A DNA stretch of 64,000 nt from Mucilaginibacter sp. SJ. Lineage in GTDB: Bacteria; Bacteroidota; Bacteroidia; Sphingobacteriales; Sphingobacteriaceae. This document shows, one piece after another, positions 34,701-42,789 of the stretch (position 1 is its first letter; each line of letters begins with the position of its first letter). The stretch is taken from the NCBI RefSeq assembly GCF_028993635.1, contig NZ_CP118631.1, forward strand, positions 1,922,001 to 1,986,000, in the 5' to 3' direction. The position numbers were made by a program, and so were the translations under genes. The notes below the pieces were generated by a model. That model was not told the DNA's origin, made no database searches, and worked only from the letters and a program-made list of their open reading frames with translations.

Positions 34701-36032
34701 ATAACCAAGGATCAGCTTATCTGTGCCCTGCAGCCACCGGCTGTAGCTCCATTTTTGAGCCAGGTCAATCGGTTTGCCATAATAAAAAGGGATAGCCCTC
34801 GCCTCTAATGGTTTACTGTTATCGGTAGATGGCGTTATTTTCACCACCGGGCTTGGAGGCAGTGTAAACCCGCTGCTCATAATATTCAGCCTGTCGAGCA
34901 GGTTGATGGCTATATTCAGCTTGTCTTTATTGGCGCTGATAGCCGGCGAGGCATAAAATTTATGGCGATACGGCGTTGGCTTTGCTGTTGGTGTAGTATT
35001 TAAAGCTCCAAGCATAATATGTTTGGGGAAGGCGTAAATATTGGGGCAGCACTGGTAAATAATGTCTGAAAGCAAGGCACGCAATTCATTGTAGCCGGTC
35101 AGCAAATCTTTATAAAAATCATACAGGTACTGTGCCTGCATTGGGGCTGTAGCTTTGCTTAACGTAGTATTGATGTTGGCAACAATGCCGGTAATAGGGT
35201 AAACAGATTGCGGATCGAGCGCAAATTTGAATGTATTATAAAGTGTTTGCACAGCTGTTGATAAACCGCCTGCACCATCATTCGCAATTTTTGAAAAAGC
35301 AGCGGTAAGCGCCGATGACGATGCGGTTGTCTGCTTGTTAAAAAACACCCGTTTTGCCGCCAGCACAGGGGCATCAAAGTACGCGTTATAAGCGTTAAAA
35401 TACTTTTTGTAGATATCATCATAAATAACCTCCGAACCGGTTTGCTCAATAATCTGGTTCATATCTGCCTGGGCAATAAGCAGCACTTTGGGTTTGGCTA
35501 CCTGCTTGCGGCCCTGGTTATCACAATCAATAGCGGTACAGGCATCCGGATCCTTAGAGTAATATTCCAGGTAAAGCAGGCCGTACATTTCAGTAAGCTC
35601 CTTACCAGCCTTTGATTTAAAATTGGTGAGGGCAAAACTATCAACCGGGAAAGCGCCTTTATCATCGGGTGTTACCAGCTCCCATAAAGCCATTTGCGCG
35701 GCATCGGTGCCCATGGGATAAAACGGCGGGTATTTGATCAGCGAATTATCATAGGCCCTGAAGTTTTTATAGGTTGTTTCGGGCATGTAAAGCAAATCGC
35801 CGTCGGTAGTTACGCCGCAACCCTTGCCTATGGTTATGCCGTTGGCATCGCCTTTAAAACTTAAGCCGCATGCCAGGCCAACACCAATTAAACAGGTACG
35901 GGTAAGGCGCTGCTGATCTTCAAAAAACTCTACAATATCATTCAGCTGTTTGGCTGTAAGCACCTGGCTGTCAACAAAGGAGTTATACTCTAAAGTTATA
36001 TCGGTGAGCTTTATGTTGGTTACTGGTGGCAT
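31776..36032 (-). CDS. Large eCIS-associated protein with PKD-like domains and Thr/Pro-rich tail
   Basis: A 1418-aa protein. The N-terminus (NIKLTDITLEYNSFVDSQVL then QQRLTRTCLIGVGLACGL) is of a type seen next to the tape-measure and baseplate genes of Bacteroidota eCIS. Residues about 1000-1290 contain beta-sandwich PKD-like units (FKFTWTFDDGTTSNEVN is diagnostic). Residues about 1305-1418 are a Thr/Pro-rich low-complexity tail with repeated 'TPTVTPKADP'-like units. It lies between an Afp12-like baseplate gene and the tape measure. It may be a baseplate extension or receptor-binding fibre, but I cannot assign it. No adenovirus-type fibre (Afp13) is seen elsewhere in the cluster. Confidence 0.7.
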   Translation of the reverse strand: MPPVTNIKLTDITLEYNSFVDSQVLTAKQLNDIVEFFEDQQRLTRTCLIGVGLACGLSFKGDANGITIGKGCGVTTDGDLLYMPETTYKNFRAYDNSLIKYPPFYPMGTDAAQMALWELVTPDDKGAFPVDSFALTNFKSKAGKELTEMYGLLYLEYYSKDPDACTAIDCDNQGRKQVAKPKVLLIAQADMNQIIEQTGSEVIYDDIYKKYFNAYNAYFDAPVLAAKRVFFNKQTTASSSALTAAFSKIANDGAGGLSTAVQTLYNTFKFALDPQSVYPITGIVANINTTLSKATAPMQAQYLYDFYKDLLTGYNELRALLSDIIYQCCPNIYAFPKHIMLGALNTTPTAKPTPYRHKFYASPAISANKDKLNIAINLLDRLNIMSSGFTLPPSPVVKITPSTDNSKPLEARAIPFYYGKPIDLAQKWSYSRWLQGTDKLILGYNAGAYSPANDMVVNPLAYSIDSNNFFRIEGHIGKKYTDAIAAVDKIRRDSNLPFDVVAIRLGDVTLSDINIDDYACQFNDLEATLRAFQAEQNCLYGDVSKFFSSFNTKTGYAVANDIRYQAAQQKLELANEEEAGAPKMRMAAAKTADTGEVQATAREQISSGFAINKSTDRYVIDGGIDAVDNNINIAQGSIGYYVDQIRRQGGAISISDYADAAGKTVDTSATGSYEQAIAVDIPVRMIAGTRNISQWLPDRLVDIDEDTIDNFTARLDELCNEVKSAAQKSRQIFAKSDYVRKGYEDDYELQLWRLSENCCAGQALAVILKEIQDRKTKLLQQLTFSAYAANHTGLEHLAGVPAGGTFVMVYATAVAAPGPTTPSTKSPLEDRLKALESEQQFVKGFASDNDAMAYIAKNTDYDDIADAVKYYERRSKRKYTPTNEAEVIKKTQALALELGKSRAVAANPDVPADIVFADFCLPYMCCSDCPPVAFIMPKPQVGLSLPKAVACSDEGLLQFKVSPADGVIKASAGFEATVVSKAEITYFDTTKVKDGTFGQQIKFTVNDQPTDCTITVFKHPAVKPAASISDTTQFAVFIQLTATTNQAAGDTFAYTWTMPDGQVHANLAKPDDNITFQYADLRAKFPDGKLTFTLSANNHDCTDTQQVVLTVQIPEEPVDLKLAASEVCSDGGNINFTTVQPATGIITSKIAGDAVKLLGSQWVVDPSKGPYDVSINDFMVNGKPVLACTLMIHEHPQASFDYKVTMDNEKGAATVTLTNKTPNPGSFKFTWTFDDGTTSNEVNTVKVFDMRQFPRGRNTVITLIAVNGKFDKCRAVFTPTPPVALPPITTTPVLTHLPPETTTPVVTKVPPVVTTPSTSTTEPPVVTIKDTPSVTPTPTVTPKADPTVIKTTTTATPAATPKVDPAVTPAPTVTPKADTSTIKANPTLTPKVDPAVTPKIDPRVIKKDPGTTDPGTVK

Positions 36033-36050
36033 GGCTTTTTCATTTAGGTT

Positions 36051-38768
36051 TTAACTGTTATTATTTGTGCCGCCCTGCAAGGTGCCAAGGCTGGTTTTGT
36101 TCAATATTATGGGGTTGGTTTCCTGGGTATCATCGTCGCAATCGCTTAGCTGGCCCTGTTGATAAACAGTGTATAGTTTTTCAATCACGTCAATAAATTT
36201 GCTGTTCAATACCGGATCGATAGGCGTATCAGTACTTATCGCTATGTGTTTGGCTGCAAGCCAGTCTTTATAAACCGCTTCAAAACCAACCATCTGGTCA
36301 TGTCCGATGAAACAGATCCGCGGCAAAATATGAGCGGGCGTTTCGGTGCGGATGAGCCGCTCGGCATAGGTGCGGAAAGCTGTGTTACGTAACCTTACGC
36401 TATATCCCGGCAGTATCACACAAACCCGGAACGAGTATGGGTCAAGCGGCTCGCAGTACACCCCGTTAGGATCAAGGCAAACCGGCATAAACTGGTGGTG
36501 GGTACTATCATCGCCGGTATAATCAAATGGCGGGCGCAGCAAGATGTTCTCAATCACGTACATGCCCTCCATCTTGAAATCGTTTTGCATGAATTTGATG
36601 ATGAATGCTATCTCGGTTTCGATGGCGGCGGCGCTGAACTCCATATCATTATGGGTAAGCAAAGTACCCGCAGAGTTGGCTATGTTATATACATATTTAC
36701 CCGCGGTAGCTCCAGGACTTAAGCGATAATTTTCCCTGTCGCAGGCCAGTACGGATACCAGGCCCAGGTCTTCATAAGCATCAATCTCCTTCAGAAAGTT
36801 GGCATTGCCCTTAAATTTAACTACGCCAAGCTGCGATATTGTCCAATTGTAATGCAGGGCATCGGCCTTAAACAAAAGGTAATCCTCAACGCTTAGCTGC
36901 TGCATTTTATAGTTAGAGAAACCCAGCAGCATGGAGATCCTTTTTTCCATGCCCGATACATTTACCAGTTGCTGATCGGCGGTTTTGGCATTGTACAAAT
37001 CCATCCCGCTGCCGCGGCAAATGCTCATCTGGTCATAGTCTTTCAAAAACTTAACCTTATGCCTGATGATGTTGCGCTGATAATCTTCGCCGTAAATGCG
37101 GTACATTAAAAATACGTACTCGTTAAACTGCTCGGCAAAACGGGCCAGCAAATGATCGAGGAATTTATTTTTCCGTTCGGGGTAGTTATCCTGCCCGGTT
37201 TCTTTAATTACATCATCAACCGTTTTCTCCCATTGGGCATAACCATCCAACAGCTTTTCCGCATCGCGGATGCCATTTACCGTATTGCTGAAATAGGTTT
37301 TACGGATGCTGTCGTCGGCAGTAAGCAAAATCCGGACGTTTGAAAGCTGGGCAAAATAATTAGCCAGCACCTGGTCATAAAACAGCAGGTAGCCTTTAAG
37401 CTGTAAGGCCAGCGACCGTTGCTCAGTTGTAGCAGTATCAGGCAGGCCCAGCGGCGAGATACCGTAATTTTCAGGAAACTGATTTTGCAGGGTTTCATAG
37501 TGCCCTATATCCCTGTAATCGCCTTCGGGTACCGGCAAATCAACTATCTTTTTAGCCTCTACATTGTCCTGCCAGTCTTTCCGAAGCTGGTTAAGATCGG
37601 CCTGGGCTTCGGACTGTTTCAGTTCGATAGGCACCACATCTTTGTAAAATGTGAACGAGGAGTTGGTTTCGCACAAAACAGGCTTATGCCCCTCCTGTAC
37701 ACAAAGCAGCCATTCGTTTGATTTATAGATCTTATCGGCAACCTCACTCTGCGGCGCGGTACAGCCGCAAAAACCAAAGGAAATTCTTTTCACCAATCGT
37801 ACACCGTCAATTTCCATGATAATGCGGTACAGATCAGACAGGCGCACCTCTGTACGCAACTGTGAGGCCGCAAGCTCGGCCGGGATAATGAACCCTTGTT
37901 TGGTAAATTGGGTGTCAATACCCTGCAGGTTTTCGAAATCAAGCACCGGCCCTTCAAAGATCTCGTCGGGCTGCATGCCTTTATCCAGCAATTCTTTAAG
38001 CAGGTAAAATTTAATATCGGGTGTAAGGTATTGCTCGATATTAAACATGATCTGCGCCCAGATCATTTCAGGATCGGCCTGGGGCTGAAGCTCAATTTCA
38101 GCACATATCACGATCTCCTGGTTTTCAACCGCTTTTACCTGGTCAAGGTCCTCACACAACTCACGGAAGTAATGGTATACCGATTTTATTTGTTTGATGA
38201 TGTCATCCTGTTTGGCTTTGATCTTGGCTGCGTCGCCGCCCAGTTCAGGAAAGTCTTCAAAATCTATCAGGATATCGTTGATGCCTTTTAGATCGAATTT
38301 AACCTCTTTTCCGGTCAGCGCGTTTTCGCCGGGCTTGGCATAACGCAGCAGCGGTTTGCCGTCCGGCTGTTTATAGTTAGCAATGATACTATGGGGCGAT
38401 TTTTTGATCCAGGCATTCCGCACACCATCTATCCGCACAAATAATTGACGGTAATCGTCGGGTGTAACCGGGTAAGTGGGCAGTATTTTTATGGCAGATA
38501 AGAACTGCTCATGCATACTGGTGGTATTGTCATGATCAACCGCTAAAATATTTTCAACGGGCAGGGTAATGCGGTAGTTAAGATCGGTAAGCGCATAGCA
38601 AAGCATCTCCAGCGTGGTAATGCCCGGATCATGCACGTTATAATCCGACCAAATGGCACTGGCCAGGTCGCGGATATGCTGCATACCTTCGGTGCGCAAA
38701 GTATTATACTCGGGCCCAAGGCTGGTATCAATTTGTTTCGGTATGGTTAACTGATCAATCATGGGCAT
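36051..38768 (-). CDS. eCIS baseplate wedge protein (Afp12-like)
   Basis: A 905-aa protein with the motif IWSDYNVHDPGITTLEMLCYALTD near residue 40-62, a hallmark of Afp12-type proteins and baseplate-wedge relatives. Further segments (DDYRQLFVRIDGVRNAWIKK, LAASQLRTEVRLSDLYRIIM) and a C-terminal ENILLRPPFDY are consistent. No signal peptide. It overlaps the baseplate-J gene upstream by 10 bases, as expected for proteins that assemble together. In eCIS, Afp11 and Afp12 form the baseplate wedges that hold the sheath and spike. Confidence 0.85.
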   Translation of the reverse strand: MPMIDQLTIPKQIDTSLGPEYNTLRTEGMQHIRDLASAIWSDYNVHDPGITTLEMLCYALTDLNYRITLPVENILAVDHDNTTSMHEQFLSAIKILPTYPVTPDDYRQLFVRIDGVRNAWIKKSPHSIIANYKQPDGKPLLRYAKPGENALTGKEVKFDLKGINDILIDFEDFPELGGDAAKIKAKQDDIIKQIKSVYHYFRELCEDLDQVKAVENQEIVICAEIELQPQADPEMIWAQIMFNIEQYLTPDIKFYLLKELLDKGMQPDEIFEGPVLDFENLQGIDTQFTKQGFIIPAELAASQLRTEVRLSDLYRIIMEIDGVRLVKRISFGFCGCTAPQSEVADKIYKSNEWLLCVQEGHKPVLCETNSSFTFYKDVVPIELKQSEAQADLNQLRKDWQDNVEAKKIVDLPVPEGDYRDIGHYETLQNQFPENYGISPLGLPDTATTEQRSLALQLKGYLLFYDQVLANYFAQLSNVRILLTADDSIRKTYFSNTVNGIRDAEKLLDGYAQWEKTVDDVIKETGQDNYPERKNKFLDHLLARFAEQFNEYVFLMYRIYGEDYQRNIIRHKVKFLKDYDQMSICRGSGMDLYNAKTADQQLVNVSGMEKRISMLLGFSNYKMQQLSVEDYLLFKADALHYNWTISQLGVVKFKGNANFLKEIDAYEDLGLVSVLACDRENYRLSPGATAGKYVYNIANSAGTLLTHNDMEFSAAAIETEIAFIIKFMQNDFKMEGMYVIENILLRPPFDYTGDDSTHHQFMPVCLDPNGVYCEPLDPYSFRVCVILPGYSVRLRNTAFRTYAERLIRTETPAHILPRICFIGHDQMVGFEAVYKDWLAAKHIAISTDTPIDPVLNSKFIDVIEKLYTVYQQGQLSDCDDDTQETNPIILNKTSLGTLQGGTNNNS

Positions 38769-41700
38769 GTAGGTATGGTTTTGGTATCAATTAAATGTTG
38801 TTTTGCCGATACAAGGATGGCCTTTGAATTGCCTGCCTCCAAAACATCGGGGTTTGCGGGCCCCGATGCTGTGAAGTACATCTTAAAATCGGCTATATAA
38901 TCAACATAGGGTAGTTCTTCAATAAAGCGGATCACCACACTTTTGTACAGGATGCCGCCAAAATCAATATCGGCATTACGGTTAAAAGCCCAGGGCGACA
39001 GGTAATTAATCACATCGGTATTCAGCTTAGCTGCGTATAGGTTTTCATCCAGTCCGAAGTAAAATTTCACCTTAAAATCAAGGATCACCTCTTCGTAATC
39101 AGGATTAATAGCCAACAGGTCAACATGCATGGAATTTAAGCCCGACAGGTATTTGGTGATCTCGCTCAGTGTATTTTTGCTTACGCGAGGTTTAAATGGA
39201 TCAAAACTAATCTGATTACGGATATCAGGTATAGCCACTACCCTTACGCTGCCCGGGGCAACTTCAATATTGTCGTTGGTATGGTTAAGGCATTTAACCC
39301 TGAATACCTGCGGAAACTGCGCCATTACCAGGTGCTCGTAATCCCAGATGGTAATAGCCCGGTGCTTATGCCTCAGCCGCTCACTTACCCTCAGGCGGAA
39401 AGCGCCATCATCTTCTGGCAGTAAACCGCCAAACGAAGCATATGGCTGGGTAACCGATTTGATTTGCGGCAGCCTGTCGACCAGTTTGCTGATAGTACCC
39501 GCGGGCAACCCGGTTTCCAGGTGCGAAAGTTCATTATCATTATCGGCAAATTCGGCTTCGGCAGCCTGGATATGTACGTTGATGAATTTACAAACCGAAT
39601 CTATCGTTACTGCAGTTGGCAGTTCAACCCCGAGCCAGGTGAGGCTTTGGTTTAGGAATGTATTGTTGGTTGTAGCACCTTCGGGGATTAAAAATTTGAT
39701 GATCCCCGAGCGTAAAAAATCATTGGTATCATCGCTGATGATATTCCTTTTATCCAAAGCAAGCCATTCATTACCTGATAAATAATACCATTTAGGTTGA
39801 ATAGTATCAGAGAACGACTGCGCGAGCGCGTCTTCACTGCCTTCGGCTACCTGGAAAAGAATACTGGCTACAGATCCCGTTTCAATACCTGCAATACCTA
39901 TGTAAAAAGCTGCAAGATCAGGAGCTTGCGGTATGGCTGTGATATTGCCATCAATAAGGCCGTGATATTGTTTTTTGAGGAAAGCATGCTGTTCGGCCTG
40001 GCCAAATGGTGTTTCGTGAAAAAATTGGACGTTATGGTTCACGTAATCGTTCAGCAAACCAGGGTTATCATTACTGCCGGTCAAATCGTCAATCTTATTT
40101 TTAGCCGATGCCTTGTAATCGAGCTTTAGCGATGCTATTTCGGGAGTATAGGGTTCTTTAGGAATAAGCGCGGCCCTTGTTGTATCTGTCATGGCGGCGG
40201 CAAACAATTGCGGATATATACTATGCATAAAATCCTTTGCAAGGCTTATAAGGATATAATTATCCTTAACTCCTGCTGAGAAATTTTCGGTTTGTGTTTG
40301 AACTGTGGTAGCAGTTTGCTGGAAACCAACAAAACCCAGCACCGGGAAAAACATCTGCATAGGTTGCACATACTGTTGCACCAACGCCTTTTCGGCCTGT
40401 GGCCAGCTACCCTGTTTAAAAGAGCCCGACACATTAAAATACAGGTATTTATTAATAAAATAAGGTGCGGGATTTACCGCTTGCTGAACGCCATCCGGCT
40501 TAAGTGTAAAGGTATTATCGAGCACATTGATTTCGCTGCCTTCGCTTGGGAACAATGCACCGTTTTTGATATAGGCCACTTTTGCTTTAAAATCACTTTT
40601 GGCAGTTATCTCCCTCGAAGTCCCCGTAGTATCTGAAGCCTCATTACTGGCGTTAATGTTATATCCACCGGGACTTAACGTTGACTTGAGATAATCTGTA
40701 CGATAAGCCGTATAATAACTTCTCAAGTCAGCAGGTACACCTTTCCATTCAATATTGGGCGTAATTTCCGTCCATTCCTTTTGAAATATCTCAGCGCTGC
40801 CGATGTATAGGGTTGAGCCAACTTTTGGCAGAGCGCCAAAGGCAAAGAAGGGCTTTGATGGGTCAATTTTACCGTTATCATTTTCAACGGCCAGGTTTTT
40901 CATCCCTTTCACAGTCACATCTATCTGCACATTATTGAGCTTCGCTTTACTCAGCGCGATATAAACAGGATAGGCATTATCCTGAACACTCATCAACAGG
41001 CGGATTACCGGGAAATCGGTTTTATAATTTTCTTTATGAATAGCCTGATCATAGGGCACAACAGCCTTAGCCTTTGCCGGTATATTTACTGTAATAATAA
41101 TTTGCTGCTGATTAACTTTAAAGGCATCTGTAGTTGGAAAATCGGCCTGCAGCCACTCTTTTTCTGATGTTAAAAAAACCTTAAACAGTTGGGCAAGCAG
41201 TGCAGGATCAATAGTACCGAGCCCCGAAAAGTTGAGTGTTAAAGTTATGGTACGGTCACCCTCGCTCATGAGCAATACTTTTGATGCAAAAGCAAAGCCC
41301 ATTGATGCCGTTGGCCAGCTCTTGCTGCCAAAAGGGTTCCACTTAGGTACATCATCTTTAAAAGGTGTACCCAAACCATCGGCCGAAAAAGTAACATCGG
41401 CATAAGCCACCTTTTTATCCGCGGGCGATTGGTACCAGCTTTTCATAGCCGCTATAGTGGCGCTGTTTACAGCCAGCTCTGCGTTTGTTTTAAAAACAAC
41501 CGGCCTGGGTTTGGGGCTTTTATCTTTACCGGCATCAAGTGGTGTGCCTTCCGGCAACAGGAAACCTGTGAGGTTACGGGCAAGCTCAAATATTGCATGT
41601 ACCTTATCGGGTACTTCGGGGCGGTTGCGCAGCTGCAATACCCGTTTAAAATAAAAATCAAGGTGCCGGCCGGTAAACTGGTTCAATGCATCTTCCGAAT

Positions 41701-42055
41701 GCTGTAAAAGCATAATGAAACACATAAACAGGGCCAGGTGCGGTTCAACATCGCTTTTGATACTTGAGTCGGGAAAACCCAGGCCGGCATTCTGCATTTT
41801 AACCTCAACCTGCTTCAAAAAATCCTGCAGCGCTTTTTTATCCCGGATGAAAAACGGTTTCCAATCGCCCTGGGGGTAATTGCTGTCTTTCAGGGTATAA
41901 TAGTTTATTTTATCGGCATAAGCAGCAGCGAACGTCAGCCAGTCTTCCATGCCCAATTCCTCAATTGGGGCGCTTGCTGGGTCAAGCGCTTTCAGGAAGC
42001 GCTGTGACTGGCTTGAGCCATCACGTTGAAGCGGATTTTTATCGTTACAGGCCAT
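38759..42055 (-). CDS. eCIS baseplate J-like protein (Afp11-like)
   Basis: A 1098-aa protein. The C-terminal 250 residues hold the baseplate-J/gp6-type region: DDGAFRLRVSERLRHKHRA, IWDYEHLVMAQFP, VAPGSVRVVAIPDIRN and SDVINYLSPWAFN-like segments. The N-terminal part begins with a helical segment (DWLTFAAAYADKINYYT). A long beta-rich middle fills residues about 150-800. It is immediately downstream of the gp25-like gene. Afp11-like proteins are the largest wedge subunits, so length and position fit. Confidence 0.88.
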   Translation of the reverse strand: MACNDKNPLQRDGSSQSQRFLKALDPASAPIEELGMEDWLTFAAAYADKINYYTLKDSNYPQGDWKPFFIRDKKALQDFLKQVEVKMQNAGLGFPDSSIKSDVEPHLALFMCFIMLLQHSEDALNQFTGRHLDFYFKRVLQLRNRPEVPDKVHAIFELARNLTGFLLPEGTPLDAGKDKSPKPRPVVFKTNAELAVNSATIAAMKSWYQSPADKKVAYADVTFSADGLGTPFKDDVPKWNPFGSKSWPTASMGFAFASKVLLMSEGDRTITLTLNFSGLGTIDPALLAQLFKVFLTSEKEWLQADFPTTDAFKVNQQQIIITVNIPAKAKAVVPYDQAIHKENYKTDFPVIRLLMSVQDNAYPVYIALSKAKLNNVQIDVTVKGMKNLAVENDNGKIDPSKPFFAFGALPKVGSTLYIGSAEIFQKEWTEITPNIEWKGVPADLRSYYTAYRTDYLKSTLSPGGYNINASNEASDTTGTSREITAKSDFKAKVAYIKNGALFPSEGSEINVLDNTFTLKPDGVQQAVNPAPYFINKYLYFNVSGSFKQGSWPQAEKALVQQYVQPMQMFFPVLGFVGFQQTATTVQTQTENFSAGVKDNYILISLAKDFMHSIYPQLFAAAMTDTTRAALIPKEPYTPEIASLKLDYKASAKNKIDDLTGSNDNPGLLNDYVNHNVQFFHETPFGQAEQHAFLKKQYHGLIDGNITAIPQAPDLAAFYIGIAGIETGSVASILFQVAEGSEDALAQSFSDTIQPKWYYLSGNEWLALDKRNIISDDTNDFLRSGIIKFLIPEGATTNNTFLNQSLTWLGVELPTAVTIDSVCKFINVHIQAAEAEFADNDNELSHLETGLPAGTISKLVDRLPQIKSVTQPYASFGGLLPEDDGAFRLRVSERLRHKHRAITIWDYEHLVMAQFPQVFRVKCLNHTNDNIEVAPGSVRVVAIPDIRNQISFDPFKPRVSKNTLSEITKYLSGLNSMHVDLLAINPDYEEVILDFKVKFYFGLDENLYAAKLNTDVINYLSPWAFNRNADIDFGGILYKSVVIRFIEELPYVDYIADFKMYFTASGPANPDVLEAGNSKAILVSAKQHLIDTKTIPTCP

Positions 42056-42064
42056 GGTTAGTTC

Positions 42065-42487
42065 TTATTGATTGGTAGTTATGCTGGTAATGTCATTTTT
42101 ATAATAAGGGAACACGTAGTTGTACCTTGAATTGGTGGTGCGCACCGTGTAATTGAGCTTAATAAGCAAAATCCCTTCGTTATCCATACTGGTGTCAACC
42201 TCGGTGCTGTTTAGCGTTATCCTGGGTTCAAAATACAGTATGGCAGTTTCAATCAAATCCTTGATATAGGTTTTGAGGGTGAGGTTAACCGCCTCAAAAA
42301 CTATCTTTTGTAAATCGCACCCGAAAGTTGGCTGCATAATTCGCTCGCCCAGCCGGGTGCTGAACAGTATGCCCAAACTGCTTTCAATATCGGCCTCGTC
42401 GGTAAGCATTTCAACTTTACCGGCAGCCTTGTCAAAGCTTGGCGGGAAGCTCCATCCCCTGCCTATAAAAGGTATTTTTGGTTCCAT
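42065..42487 (-). CDS. GPW/gp25 family baseplate protein (sheath initiator-like)
   Basis: A 140-aa protein beginning MEPKIPFIGRGWSFPPSF. ESSLGILFSTRLGERIMQPTFG (residues about 34-55) is the signature of the gp25/GPW family, the small wedge protein at the base of contractile tails. It ends with beta-strand segments (LLIKLNYTVRTTNSRYNYVF). It sits between the PAAR and baseplate-J genes, as in Afp/PVC clusters (Afp9 position). Confidence 0.93.
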   Translation of the reverse strand: MEPKIPFIGRGWSFPPSFDKAAGKVEMLTDEADIESSLGILFSTRLGERIMQPTFGCDLQKIVFEAVNLTLKTYIKDLIETAILYFEPRITLNSTEVDTSMDNEGILLIKLNYTVRTTNSRYNYVFPYYKNDITSITTNQ

Positions 42488-42490
42488 TGA

Positions 42491-42781
42491 TCAGCCTCCG
42501 ATTATTACTGTTGGGCAGCCTAACACTATCGATCCGCCATGGGCTGTGCTATCGCCCATACGGGCGGCGGGTTTCCCTCCTATCAGCACCGTTGCCGAAC
42601 CCATGATTATCGAATCGGGCGGACCGGCGCAGGTACACATATCGCCAACGCATACGGCCGGCATACCGCCAATAAGCACCGTTGGTACCCCCGGCCCTAT
42701 TACCGGCCCGCCTACGTGAGGCGAAGGCCCGTTGAACATAGGGCATACGTGCATATCGCCTATCCTTGCTGCTGCTCCCAT
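42491..42781 (-). CDS. PAAR-domain spike tip protein (Afp10-like)
   Basis: A 96-aa protein of PAAR repeats: AARIGDMHVCPM, PTVLIGGMPAVCVGDMCTC, ATVLIGGKPAARMGDSTAHGG. The histidines and cysteines (HVC, CTC, AHGG) are plausible metal ligands. PAAR proteins cap the VgrG-like spike to form a sharp tip. The gene lies 8 bases after the spike gene and ends 3 bases before the gp25 gene. No toxin extension is fused. Confidence 0.95.
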   Translation of the reverse strand: MGAAARIGDMHVCPMFNGPSPHVGGPVIGPGVPTVLIGGMPAVCVGDMCTCAGPPDSIIMGSATVLIGGKPAARMGDSTAHGGSIVLGCPTVIIGG

Positions 42782-42789
42782 TTTTGTTA

